Assembly: GCA_039583875.1 (NCBI GenBank)
Contig: CM077155.1
Span: 12,131,046 to 12,195,045, forward strand
Direction of reading: 5' to 3'
Length of the DNA: 64,000 nucleotides
Source: Platanthera guangdongensis
Lineage: Eukaryota; Streptophyta; Magnoliopsida; Asparagales; Orchidaceae
Shown here: positions 53,595 to 64,000 of the stretch, one piece after another
Layout: every line of letters starts with the position of its first letter
Position numbering within the stretch: the stretch's first letter is position 1
Notes under the pieces: generated by a model
The model's database searches: none
What the model saw: the letters and a program-made list of their open reading frames with translations, nothing else
Told to the model about the DNA's origin: nothing
Translations under genes and position numbers: made by a program

Positions 53595-56192
53595 ATGGCC
53601 TATGACGTTCACGTTTCCCGGTTGAACTTTTGGTATGATAAAGCCATGACTAAGTTTTCCCCTAGTCAATGCCACACTTGTCCTACTTATGACGGTTTAG
53701 GGTGTCCTAAAATTTTTAGGGATTGGCTTAAGGGTATCGAACTTCATTTTAAGTGTTATGGATGGGATGACCCCCAAAAGATTCACTTTGCCCGAGAACG
53801 GTTAATAGGTCAGGCCCAGTTATTTTGGCTGAACGAAGAGCGGCGTGTTGGTGGTTATCAACATAATTGGCAGGCGATGCGTAGCCTCCTTTCAGATCAA
53901 TTTGATCCCGCCTATCTCCGTACTACCAACACCGAGCCTGTAAGTGAGTACGGCTTACTACATTATTGTCACACCGACCTAGACCTCACCTTTAGTACGA
54001 CTTTGGAGATTGAGAAGCGCCGACCTCCTAGGAGAAAGGTTCACTCACGTCAGAAGATTATTACCTTTGAGTCTAGTGGCGTATCTGATCTTGGTTCTAT
54101 TGTGTGTCATCCCATGATTATGCCCATAGAACCTTTTGAGTCTCCCCGTGAGTTGCCTACTCCAGTTATTGAATCCTCCGATGAGTCAAAGGAAAGGCTT
54201 AGGATGGTGCCCGTCACTGAGGATGAGGCTGCTGTCCCTGACGATTATAGTGACGATGAGGAGATTGGTTACCCTAGTGACCTGGACGAGGATTTCTCCC
54301 TTGAGGAATCATCTCCACCCCCCTTTGACGTTATTTTAGTCAGGGAGTCGTCTGATGACCCTGAGACTGAAGACGTTCCGGCTGAGTCGGTAGAGTCATC
54401 CAATGTTGAAAGCTTACCTGTTACTAATTTAGGTGATGACTTGATAGGACCCATTATTATGGTTGACCCAGAATTAATAGATGTTTCAACGGTATTGGAA
54501 GAGTCACCTTGGGATGGTTGTTTAATTTGGGATAATCTTATTGTGATACATCCGGGAGTTATTTCATTTACGGTATCAACGCCTCTTAAAAGTCAAGTTA
54601 ATTTTGTTACTCCCAGGGATTCGATTTGCCCATCCCTTTATTTTGATTGTGACGACGTACCCACCTCATGGGAAGAGCTGGTCAATGAAGGTTGTGAAGC
54701 TTTGGTAGATTTACCCTACGCGAAAGACTTTTCTTTGGAGGACGGTTGCCCTGAGGGTCTGATAGACATTTCATTGATAGCTCCTTTACCTGGGGCCGAA
54801 AACTGTTTAGAAATTTTGTCGGATACGATTTTGCCTACCTATGATACGATCACTAATTCTGAAATAAAGGAAGTATCGAATGAGTTGGAAGACTTGTCGG
54901 CTGAATTTTCAGTGAGAACGAATCCACTGTTTAATTTTTCTTATGATTTTAACGGCCTACAACCGGAGGCTTGTTCTTGGACGAGTAATCCGTGTTTTGA
55001 CGTTGAGTGTGACTTAACTTCCCCTACGGAATCACCCATGTCGACTCTCCCTCCGGTTCATTTAACTCGAGTAGTTGATTTATTAGGACATGAGCTAGTC
55101 ATTTGTAGCCCTTTAAATTTGGAAAAGTTTATTATTACCGCCTCCCCATTAGGCTTACTACGATGGATGTGGGTAAACGTAGTTGGTGACGAACGTTTTC
55201 TGCTGGCTATTCATTGCGACATTTTTAAATCAAATTTTAATTCCAAATTTAAAACGAAAACGTTCGGCTCCACCAAAAAAAATTTTGAATTTAAAGCACC
55301 CGTGCCACTTGACATAGTTCCGTTATTTTCTACTATTAATTCTAGTCATGTTGCACATGGGTTCACCCCACATGGTTTTAAGTTAACTAGGCGCATTCTT
55401 ATCCATTTAACCCATCAAAATGCGTCGTTTAATTTACTTGCGAGTTTGTGTCAAAAAGTCTCACACCGTTGTGTAATTGATTTGGTTTTGGATTGTCTCA
55501 CCCCTGAACGGATGCTCCCGGGCACCTTAGAAATAATAACGAATCGGCTAGTCTATTCTTTACGAATTTTACGGAAGTTTGGTGACATGACATTTCTTTT
55601 AAAAGTTTCCACTGATTGGGGCATAGCTCCTATTTTCATCGTTACATACTTTACGCTTTATGCTTTTATGCCACTTGAAATGTCTACCTCTCCGTATATA
55701 TTTTCCACTATGCTTTCTATTGGGTTGGGTGGTGACAGTTTCCTAGGATCGTTCTCCTTCTCGGTCTCCATCGGAGGTATGTTGGTGGATGTTGTTGAAA
55801 TTCTTTTTCCTTCTTTGGATAACGCGTATTTGAGGTCCCTCCAAGACCACCTTTTGCCATGCAGGTTCTTCCCCGCCGATGACCTTCCAGGCGAGTACAC
55901 ACAGGTATACTCATCAGTGATGAGTATTTTTAAGAGCGGGAGGATTGATGGAGCCGACTTCCCACGACATGTGGCCAAGGAGCGTCCTCCCTCTGACGAT
56001 GATGGTGACCCGGTAGATTTGAATGGAGATGTCGGCCCGCAACACTTTGATGACGGCGACAGCATGCTTACGGATGACCCTTGGAAGCGTCATCACAATA
56101 GCCGTCCGGAGCGCAAGCCCAATTATTGGCGTCGCCACAATAGCCGTCCGGAGCGCAAGCCCAATTATTATTTATTAATAAATAATAATTGA
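53595..56192 (+). CDS. Element D gag-containing protein, copy 1 (865 aa, intact)
   Basis: ATG at 53595 is the first after the leader. Residues 36-90 have the Ty3-type gag shape: FRDWLKGIELHFKCYGWDD, HFARERLIGQAQLFW. There is no zinc knuckle. A long acidic part (about 180-300) and about 450 unrecognised residues follow, with a hydrophobic block near 680-740 (IAPIFIVTYFTLYAFMPLE, FSTMLSIGLGG). The frame passes the PPT and enters LTR 2, using its first 247 bases as C-terminus. No protease, RT or integrase motif. It probably makes a particle protein that uses enzymes of another element; the long C-terminal part is of unknown function. Confidence 0.8.
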   Translation: MAYDVHVSRLNFWYDKAMTKFSPSQCHTCPTYDGLGCPKIFRDWLKGIELHFKCYGWDDPQKIHFARERLIGQAQLFWLNEERRVGGYQHNWQAMRSLLSDQFDPAYLRTTNTEPVSEYGLLHYCHTDLDLTFSTTLEIEKRRPPRRKVHSRQKIITFESSGVSDLGSIVCHPMIMPIEPFESPRELPTPVIESSDESKERLRMVPVTEDEAAVPDDYSDDEEIGYPSDLDEDFSLEESSPPPFDVILVRESSDDPETEDVPAESVESSNVESLPVTNLGDDLIGPIIMVDPELIDVSTVLEESPWDGCLIWDNLIVIHPGVISFTVSTPLKSQVNFVTPRDSICPSLYFDCDDVPTSWEELVNEGCEALVDLPYAKDFSLEDGCPEGLIDISLIAPLPGAENCLEILSDTILPTYDTITNSEIKEVSNELEDLSAEFSVRTNPLFNFSYDFNGLQPEACSWTSNPCFDVECDLTSPTESPMSTLPPVHLTRVVDLLGHELVICSPLNLEKFIITASPLGLLRWMWVNVVGDERFLLAIHCDIFKSNFNSKFKTKTFGSTKKNFEFKAPVPLDIVPLFSTINSSHVAHGFTPHGFKLTRRILIHLTHQNASFNLLASLCQKVSHRCVIDLVLDCLTPERMLPGTLEIITNRLVYSLRILRKFGDMTFLLKVSTDWGIAPIFIVTYFTLYAFMPLEMSTSPYIFSTMLSIGLGGDSFLGSFSFSVSIGGMLVDVVEILFPSLDNAYLRSLQDHLLPCRFFPADDLPGEYTQVYSSVMSIFKSGRIDGADFPRHVAKERPPSDDDGDPVDLNGDVGPQHFDDGDSMLTDDPWKRHHNSRPERKPNYWRRHNSRPERKPNYYLLINNN
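55931..55945 (+). other. Element D polypurine tract, copy 1
   Basis: TAAGAGCGGGAGGAT directly before LTR 2; the same stands before LTR 3 at about 60127-60141. Confidence 0.75.
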
Positions 56193-57524
56193 GTAATATT
56201 ATATTTTATTAGTTGTTTTATTTCAAAATTATCATTTTTATTTCATGTTTAATTTCATGTATTATTTGTAACATGGTTATGTTATAAAACCATGGTGTAT
56301 GGTTGTCTTATTTCATTTTCATGTTGGGCTGCATGTAGCCCTTTTCCCTTGATTGTAAAGCCTATATAAAGGCATGTACTCCTTTGTTTTTCTTTAGTGA
56401 ATGAATGAAAAGAAAATCAATTTCAAGATTGAAATCCTCCTCCTTCTCCAAGGCAAATTTCTGCCCCCTCTATTCCTCTTCTCCCTTGGCCACCGGCCAC
56501 CCTTCCCCTCCTCTCTCTCTCTCTCGGCCTCCCTTCCTCTCCTTCCTCATCTCTACCTTGTCTCCTTACTATACGAGACATCTCTTTTCCCCAACCTCCA
56601 AGCCGTCACCTCCACTCTCACAAGTCCGGCTACCACCAAAACTCCTTAACCCGAGTTCCACCACCACCCTTCACAAATCCGGCCACCCCACCTCTCACCC
56701 GAGGCCTCCTCATCCTCACCAAATCCGACCCACCACCCTATTCCCCTTCCTAAAAATCTTAAAGATCATCTACCATATTCATCCCTTATTTACCATATTC
56801 AAAATATATCCCCGTCCTTAAATTCTCTACCTACCATATTTGAAATTATATCATTCCTTAATTATTTCCGATATCCTGCCACCTTTCTCTCTCCTGCCTT
56901 ATTGGGAAATATTATTTCCATATTCAGAAGATTTCGCCGGGACTTTCCAAATAAAGCGTGATACGAAGAAGGCGACGAATTTCTCTCCCTCCGTCGTATC
57001 TCTGGTGGAGCCGTTGAAGAGCGATTCTAGTAGAGTGAACCGGATTCATCAAATCCGGTTGGGTAACGAACATTTCCACCTTTATGTGTTTCTCTTCTTT
57101 AGATAGATCTTGTGGCATTGGCAAATTGCGTGGCTTGTGTAACGCTTGAATTTTCGTGGCTAATTTCTTTTAGTTATTGTCGTGTTTATTTCTTTCGTTT
57201 AAATTCGTGAGGCGTGGCGGCCCTCGTTTTATTTTGTTGGGAGAGAACCACCCTTGTCCGAATCTTTTATTTTCGGTGGATTCTCTTTTGGTACAACAAC
57301 GCTCGATCGAACCGTGTGGGTTCTTTTCGCTTGAGAGGACCTCGGCATATCGCCTTGGTATTATCTTAAGGGGCCTTGCGAACCCCCCTGTAATCTTTAA
57401 TTAGTAACAATATTAATTGTTTCGTTACTGCGTTAAATGCTTGAGTGTGACGTGAGAGTTATCGGAGAACGTCGTGTTAGTTCCGTCGGCCACCCATAAT
57501 GCTTGAAAGAGTAAGCCTACATCA
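55946..57524 (+). repeat. Element D LTR 2 (shared middle LTR)
   Basis: Serves as 3' LTR of the first internal region and 5' LTR of the second. Differs from LTR 1 by a CT dinucleotide gain near 56521 and a few single bases. Confidence 0.93.
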
Positions 57525-57791
57525 ATTTGGTATCAGAGGGAGGTTCTCGTCAATTTCCTAATTGGCACTCCTCCCCCTTTTCAAATTAAAACAAATAAAT
57601 TTCAAATTTCAAAATTCAAATTTCGAATTTCAAACTTTCAAATTTCAAAATTTCAAATTTCAAATTTCAAATTTCAAATTTCAAAAATTTAAATTTCTAA
57701 TTTCAAATTTCAAAATTTCAAATTTCCAATTTCAAATTTCAAAGTTTAAAATTCAAAATTCAAATTTCCAATTTCAAAAAAATCCAAAATT

Positions 57792-60193
57792 ATGGCCTAT
57801 GACGTTCACGTTTCCCGGTTGAACTTTTGGTATGATAAAGCCATGACTAAGTTTTCCCCTAGTCAATGCCACACTTGTCCTACTTATGACGGTTTAGGGT
57901 GTCCTAAAATTTTTAGGGATTGGCTTAAGGGTATCGAACTTCATTTTAAGTGTTATGGATGGGATGACCCCCAAAAGATTCACTTTGCCCGAGAACGGTT
58001 AATAGGTCAGGCCCAGTTATTTTGGCTGAACGAAGAGCGGCGTGTTGGTGGTTATCAACATAATTGGCAGGCGATGCGTAGCCTCCTTTCAGATCAATTT
58101 GATCCCGCCTATCTCCGTACTACCAACACCGAGCCTGTAAGTGAGTACGGCTTACTACATTATTGTCACACCGACCTAGACCTCACCTTTAGTACGACTT
58201 TGGAGATTGAGAAGCGCCGACCTCCTAGGAGAAAGGTTCACTCACGTCAGAAGATTATTACCTTTGAGTCTAGTGGCGTATCTGATCTTGGTTCTATTGT
58301 GTGTCATCCCATGATTATGCCCATAGAACCTTTTGAGTCTCCCCGTGAGTTGCCTGCTCCAGTTATTGAATCCTCCGATGAGTCAAAGGAAAGGCTTAGG
58401 ATGGTGCCCGTCACTGAGGATGAGGCTGTTGTCCCTGACGATTATAGTGACGATGAGGAGATTGGTTACCCTAGTGACCTGGACGAGGATTTCTCCTTGA
58501 GGAATCATCTCCACCCCCCTTTGACGTTATTTTAGTCAGGGAGTCGTCTGATGACCCTGAGACTGAAGACGTTCCGGCTGAGTCGGTAGAGTCATCCAAT
58601 GTTGAAAGCTTACCTGTTACTAATTTAGGTGATGACTTGATAGGACCCATTATTATGGTTGACCCAGAATTAATAGATGTTTCAACGGTATTGGAAGAGT
58701 CACCTTGGGATGGTTGTTCAATTTGGGATAATCTTATTGTGATACATCCGGGAGTTATTTCATTTACGGTATCAACGCCTCTTAAAAGTCAAGTTAATTT
58801 TGTTACTCCCAGGGATTCGATTTGCCCATCCCTTTATTTTGATTGTGACGACGTACCCACCTCATGGGAAGAGCTGGTCAATGAAGGTTGTGAAGCTTTG
58901 GTAGATTTACCCTACGCGAAAGACTTTTCTTTGGAGGACGGTTGCCCTGAGGGTCTGATAGACATTTCATTGATAGCTCCTTTACCTGGGGCCGAAAACT
59001 GTTTAGAAATTTTGTCGGATACGATTTTGCCTACCTATGATACGATCACTAATTCTGAAATAAAGGAAGTATCGAATGAGTTGGAAGACTTGTCGGCTGA
59101 ATTTTCAGTGAGAACGAATCCACTGTTTAATTTTTCTTATGATTTTAACGGCCTACAACCGGAGGCTTGTTCTTGGACGAGTAATCCGTGTTTTGACGTT
59201 GAGTGTGACTTAACTTCCCCTACGGAATCACCCATGTCGAATCTCCCTCCGGTTCATTTAACTCGAGTAGTTGATTTATTAGGACATGAGCTAGTCATTT
59301 GTAGCCCTTTAAATTTGGAAAAGTTTATTATTACCGCCTCCCCATTAGGCTTACTACGATGGATGTGGGTAAACGTAGTTGGTGACGAACGTTTTCTGCT
59401 GGCTATTCATTGCGACATTTTTAAATCAAATTTTAATTCCAAATTTAAAATGAAAACGTTCGGCTCCACCAAAATAATTTTTGAATTTAAAGCACCCGTG
59501 CCACTTGACATAGTTCCGTTATTTTCTACTATTAATTCTAGTCATGTTGCACATGGGTTCACCCCACATGGTTTTAAGTTAACTAGGCGCATTCTTATCC
59601 ATTTAACCCATCAAAATGCGTCGTTTAATTTACTTGCGAGTTTGTGTCAAAAAGTCTCACACCGTTGTGTAATTGATTTGGTTTTGGATTGTCTCACCCC
59701 TGAACGGATGCTCCCGGGCACCTTAGAAATAATAACGAATCGGCTAGTCTATTCTTTACGAATTTTACGGAAGTTTGGTGACATGACATTTCTTTTAAAA
59801 GTTTCCACTGATTGGGGCATAGCTCCTATTTTCATCGTTACATACTTTACGCTTTATGCTTTTATGCCACTTGAAATGTCTACCTCTCCGTATATATTTT
59901 CCACTATGCTTTCTATTGGGTTGGGTGGTGACAGTTTCCTAGGATCGTTCTCCTTCTCGGTCTCCATCGGAGGTATGTTGGTGGATGTTGTTGAAATTCT
60001 TTTTCCTTCTTTGGATAACGCGTATTTGAGGTCCCTCCAAGACCACCTTTTGCCATGCAGGTTCTTCCCCGCCGATGACCTTCCAGGCGAGTACACACAG
60101 GTATACTCATCAGTGATGAGTATTTTTAAGAGCGGGAGGATTGATGGAGCCGACTTCCCCACGACATGTGGCCAAGGAGCGTCCTCCCTCTGA
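57792..60193 (+). pseudogene. Element D gag-containing protein, copy 2 (frameshifted)
   Basis: Nearly identical to copy 1, but GATTTCTCCC has become GATTTCTCC at about 58490-58498, shifting the frame and ending translation at 58535 after 247 residues. The original frame reopens and is long from 58637. At the end, GACTTCCC has gained a C (about 60155-60160), so the last part leaves the original frame at 60193. Both changes are single-C slips in C runs. A few missense changes exist. Gag block FRDWLKGIELHF is intact in the first piece. Confidence 0.88.
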
Positions 60194-61718
60194 CGATGAT
60201 GGTGACCCGGTAGATTTGAATGGAGATGTCGGCCCGCAACACTTTGATGACGGCGACAGCATGCTTACGGATGACCCTTGGAAGCTTCATCACAATAGCC
60301 GTCCGGAGCGCAAGCCCAATTATTGGCGTCGCCACAATAGCCGTCCGGAGCGCAAGCCCAATTATTATTTATTAATAAATAATAATTGAGTAATATTATA
60401 TTTTATTAGTTGTTTTATTTCAAAATTATCATTTTTATTTCATGTTTAATTTCATGTATTATTTGTAACATGGTTATGTTATAAAACCATGGTGTATGGT
60501 TGTCTTATTTCATTTTCATGTTGGGCTGCATGTAGCCCTTTTCCCTTGATTGTAAAGCATATATAAAGGCATGTACTCCTTTGTTTTTCTTTAGTGAATG
60601 AATGAAAAGAAAATCAATTTCAAGATTGAAATCCTCCTCCTTCTCCAAGGCAAATTTCTGCCCCCTCTATTCCTCTTCTCCCTTGGCCACCGGCCACCCT
60701 TCCCCTCCTCTCTCTCTCTCGGCCTCCCTTCCTCTCCTTCCTCATCTCTACCTTGTCTCCTTACTATACGAGACATCTCTTTTCCCCAACCTCCAAGCCG
60801 TCACCTCCACTCTCACAAGTCCGGCTACCACCAAAACTCCTTAACCCGAGTTCCACCACCACCCTTCACAAATCCGGCCACCCAACCTCTCACCCGAGGC
60901 CTCCTCATCCTCACCAAATCCGACCCACCACCCTATTCCCCTTCCTAAAAATCTTAAAGATCATCTACCATATTCATCCCTTATTTACCATATTCAAAAT
61001 ATATCCCCGTCCTTAAATTCTCTACCTACCATATTTGAAATTATATCATTCCTTAATTATTTCCGATATCCTGCCACCTTTCTCTCTCCTGCCTTATTGG
61101 GAAATATTATTTCCATATTCAGAAGATTTCGCCGGGACTTTCCAAATAAAGCGTGATACGAAGAAGGTGACGAATTTCTCTCCCTCCGTCGTATCTCTGG
61201 TGGAGCCGTTGAAGAGCGATTCTAGTAGAGTGAACCGGATTCATCAAATCCGGTTGGGTAACGAACATTTCCACCTTTATGTGTTTCTCTTCTTTAGATA
61301 GATCTTGTGGCATTGGCAAATTGCGTGGCTTGTGTAACGCTTGAATTTTCGTGGCTAATTTCTTTTAGTTATTGTCGTGTTTATTTCTTTCGTTTAATTC
61401 GTGAGGCGTGGCGGCCCTCGTTTTATTTTGTTGGGAGAGAACCACCCTTGTCCGAATCTTTTATTTTCGGTGGATTCTCTTTTGGTACAACAACGCTCGA
61501 TCGAACCGTGTGGGTTCTTTTCGCTTGAGAGGACCTCGGCATATCGCCTTGGTATTATCTTAAGGGGCCTTGCGAACCCCCCTGTAATCTTTAATTAGTA
61601 ACAATATTAATTGTTTCGTTACTGCGTTAAATGCTTGAGTGTGACGTGAGAGTTATCGGAGAACGTCGTGTTAGTTCCGTCGGCCACCCATAATGCTTGA
61701 AAGAGTAAGCCTACATCA
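60142..61718 (+). repeat. Element D LTR 3
   Basis: Ends CTACATCA at 61718 followed by TATGG. Shares CCACCCAACC with LTR 1 against CCACCCCACC in LTR 2, and the G of TTTTGTTGGG with LTR 2 against LTR 1. Confidence 0.93.
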
Positions 61719-61723
61719 TATGG

Positions 61724-62860
61724 GCATGACCCTTCAGTAACTGCCAGAGTTAATTCCTGCCGTTTCCAGTTCCCGCCATTTCCTTGAATTTGGTTTTTTT
61801 TTCTTGAATTTGGAAACGCCCTAGGTCAGGGGCGTGACCTAGGGATGTGACCCGCAGAACGGAAATTTTGGCGGTTTTTCACCAACGTTCCCAACTTTCA
61901 AGACAGCGGTTCCGAGCCTTACACGCCCTAGGTTACGGGCGTGACCTTCTAGAAAAATGCCTATAAAGTCCAGAGAAAGTCAGGAGCTTGGGGGAATCTA
62001 GAGAGGCATCTAGGCATGCATTTTGGAGTAGTTCGGTAGATTAGTTTTCTCTTTTTACGCATTTCTTTCATGTACTTCTCTTTTACATAGAATAGTTTTG
62101 CTTTATGTTATTTTCAATTTCAATTAATTTCCTTTTAGCAATTATGTCTTTCCTTTCTCTTCATGTAAGTTTTACATCAAGTCAAGTAGCTAATTTCATT
62201 AGCACTTGATAATGATGAACTTTGAAAGTGAATAAAACTCTTTTTGTCAAAGCTCTTTATTTATCACTATTGATCTATATTTGATTTATTTTGTGTCGAA
62301 TTCATATTTCGTGAATATTTTCTTTGATCCTAGATCCGTATCTTAAATGACCGAGAGGTTGTAGATACGAGTAGATCGTTCAAAGATAAAAGGAGTTGCA
62401 TGCACTCCTCGAGAGAGGACGACATAAATCCGTCAGATTAGAGTCAAATCCAATAGCGGGGTTCACCGCTTAAAGCAAGCTTAGGGGTTTCGACTATCCG
62501 AGGAGTCTTAATCGACGAACCTAAGGTTACTCAAAAGCACGAGATCGAGAGAGATGCTTTTGTATTTTAGGAACCTCCACGGTAGAAGTAGTTAATTTAG
62601 AGCTTGACTTTCATAAAGAGTTTATTTTAATTCAAGGTGAGTTTAGATCAAGTGCTAGTTTTTAATTTATTTTCTTTCATTTAGTTTAATTTAATCTCTC
62701 TTTGTATTTAGATAAAATAATATTAATTTGGGTGAGTAGGAGTAGTCAACAGTCCCCGAGTCTAAATATGACAATTCCTATACTATATTTCGATATATAA
62801 AATTGCCTATTTCGAGATTATAGTTTTTAATATTTTTAGAACTATTAAAATTCTCCATCA
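61724..62860 (+). repeat. Element C 3' LTR, second part
   Basis: Continues the LTR interrupted at 51745, with GGTCAGGGGCGTGACC palindromes, TATAAA at 61962-61967 and the end TTCTCCATCA at 62860. Total LTR length without D is close to the 1773 bases of B. It is followed by GTTAC, the complement of the B target duplication. Confidence 0.9.
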
Positions 62861-63872
62861 GTTACCCATGTGTGCGCACCATTTATGCGGGTACATGCTT
62901 GTCACTTGCTTGTCCGTGCGCATAAGGCATTGCCCTCCTTCCGGGGAGCTTCTGGGTCTCTAGGTGAGTGCAGCTTTGTGCGCACAACTCGTTTGGTTGT
63001 GTTGGCCCGCCTTTGAGTTCTAGGTTGAAATCTTCCTGGTTGGACTTAGAAAATGCAGAGGGAACCCCATCAAATGCACCCAAAATTTTGCGGGTCATGA
63101 TTCGCGAAGCTACAAGTTCGAAATTTTTTGTCCCTGGTTCTTTTTCTTTGGGGTCGTGTACTTTGGATTCTTTAACCAAGTGTTTGTCGTAAGGAGCTTT
63201 TTCATTTTCTTTGTTTTGTTTTTGGGGTGAGAAGACATTTCTGTTAGACCCGGATTCTTGCATTGATCACTTTGCGCCACTCATGTCTGCTTTGCAAGTT
63301 AAAGGTTTCGCGGTGGATTCCAAGACTGTGAGTCGTTCAATTGATTGCTTATGCACGTCCCTTGCACTTTAAGTGGTGCCTGCGACACATTGCATGAACA
63401 TCCTGCTTCTTTGTGCTTTGTGTGCTGTGTTGGTGATGAAGTGTGTTGCTTTTCATGTTCTCCCATGTATTAACACGTAAGTATGATGTTGTGTGTTAGC
63501 ATGAGCTGTTATCGTGGGGCATTAGTGCTGCTGGCAGATTTTTGGACATGACATGGAGGGTTATTTTTCCCCCCGTGTCCTAGAATCTGGGACGGACTTG
63601 GTGTCCATTCTTGTGTGGAAGCATAGAAAGACTTGGAATCCATTCTTATCAAAAGTTAAGACAGTGCCTTTTTTAGGCGTTGGTCGTTAATGGCGCTTGT
63701 GCCTTAGAAAGTTATAATGATGTGGGCTTTCGTGAGTGCAGAACTCAAGGAGTCCTAGGGTCTTGGTGTGGAGCAGTGCTGGATGGCTTGAGCGGGCCCT
63801 AAGATGATAGTTACGAGGGTAGGTCCATCACAGTAGAATGAGTGTGTTATTAAGCTATGCCATTCAATTGGC
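62861..63872 (-). repeat. Repeat A, inverted copy (partner of 36205-37186)
   Basis: Reverse complement of fragment 3, starting with GTTAC next to C and ending with TTGGC (63868-63872) next to the E LTR, so both junctions of the left arm are preserved. Confidence 0.9.
62883..63263 (-). CDS. Hypothetical frame in inverted repeat A (126 aa)
   Basis: Counterpart of 36811-37071 with extensions at both ends (QESGSNRNVFSPQKQ at the start). No family recognised and probably fortuitous. Confidence 0.2.
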   Translation of the reverse strand: MQESGSNRNVFSPQKQNKENEKAPYDKHLVKESKVHDPKEKEPGTKNFELVASRIMTRKILGAFDGVPSAFSKSNQEDFNLELKGGPTQPNELCAQSCTHLETQKLPGRRAMPYAHGQASDKHVPA

Positions 63873-64000
63873 TGTAAAGAGTCCGAGCGCCAAGAAGAGA
63901 AAGTTGATGTACCAGTTGCAAACAAAAAACACACAAAACACCAAGATATACAGAGGTTCACCCCAAGTGTGGGCTACTTCCTCTCCCCCTTCCTCCTTTA
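63873..64000 (-). repeat. Third copy of the E LTR (partial, inverted)
   Basis: The first 128 bases match the end of the E LTR on the minus strand and start TGTAAAGAG, i.e. the complement of the full CTCTTTACA end. The rest is outside the window. Confidence 0.9.

Larger units (their letters stand above)
51746..61718 (+). mobile_element. Element D: tandem gag-only LTR retrotransposon (LTR-int-LTR-int-LTR)
   Basis: Three LTRs (51746-53322, 55946-57524, 60142-61718) and two internal regions (53323-55945, 57525-60141), all nearly identical between copies, inside one perfect target duplication TATGG (51741-51745 and 61719-61723). Ends are TG...CA. Each internal part has a tRNA-Met PBS, an AAATTTC heptamer tract, a gag-containing ORF and a PPT, but no protease, integrase or RT. 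This fits the terminal-repeat retrotransposon with GAG domain (TR-GAG) class. Confidence 0.9.
48635..64000 (-). repeat. Right arm of the large inverted duplication (interrupted by D)
   Basis: Reverse complement of 36061-41449 in order: internal part of B, PPT, B 3' LTR, GTTAC duplication, repeat A, E LTR. Element D with one TATGG duplication (51746-61723) interrupts it. The arm runs off the window end. Confidence 0.88.

Noticed and set aside
57562..57822. Frame rich in Phe-Lys-Phe-Gln-Asn
   Set aside because: It is the AAATTTC heptamer leader of element D; copy 1 does not keep it open because of indels.
36061..64000. Inverted duplication as an assembly artefact
   Set aside because: Arms differ by several percent and by the D insertion, which a mechanical assembly duplication would not produce; kept as a real structure, pending long-read support.
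1..64000. Host protein-coding genes, tRNA or rRNA genes
   Set aside because: Every long frame carries retrotransposon signatures or lies in repeats; tRNA-like stretches are only primer binding sites.

Overview
The window is a stretch of plant nuclear DNA made almost entirely of nested LTR retrotransposons. Evidence for a plant (angiosperm) host is the mix of Copia and Ty3/gypsy families, initiator-tRNA-Met and tRNA-Asp primer binding sites, a Gypsy pol with a C-terminal chromodomain, a SIRE/Maximus-like Copia with an env-like region, and a gag-only non-autonomous element. The species cannot be named from the sequence. I see no host protein gene, rRNA, tRNA or bacterial-type operon.

Layout. 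1-2359 is the end of a long Gypsy-type LTR (element I). 2360-7720 is copy 1 of an unclassified repeat (A1). A second copy in the same direction (A2) starts near 7721 and is split by four insertions: chromovirus H (8157-16922, minus), Copia E (17548-36204, plus), the tRNA-Asp-primed non-autonomous element B (37187-43532, minus) and a deleted Copia F (45402-48634, minus). Copia G (19481-32659, plus) sits inside E between protease and integrase and is the youngest-looking large element: LTRs nearly identical, gag and pol long and open, plus a two-part env-like region. A1 lacks all these insertions and serves as an empty-site paralogue.

From 48635 to the window end lies an inverted, diverged copy of about 36061-41449 (E LTR, A, B), so the right half is a large inverted duplication with a spacer of about 7.2 kb. 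Into the B LTR of the right arm has gone D (51746-61718), a gag-only element in tandem form LTR-internal-LTR-internal-LTR, flanked by one 5-bp target duplication, TATGG.

The most unusual signal is shared architecture. LTRs of six different families (I, H, E, G, B, F) carry arrays of short CpG-centred palindromic or inverted motifs in U3, in five cases just upstream of a TATA box. In G the same arrangement (12 copies of GTGTCGACAC followed by TATAAATA) occurs a second time inside the element, between pol and the env-like ORF, where it looks like an internal promoter. The env-like region also holds a candidate 75-nt intron, and gag and pol are separated by a tandem UAG-UAG plus a UAA in one frame.

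How the parts work together: G looks closest to autonomous; H and E encode full but decayed machinery; B, C, F and D lack reverse transcriptase and could move only with enzymes supplied in trans. Order of events read from nesting: A; then H, E, B and F in A; inverted duplication after E and B; G in E; D in the right arm.
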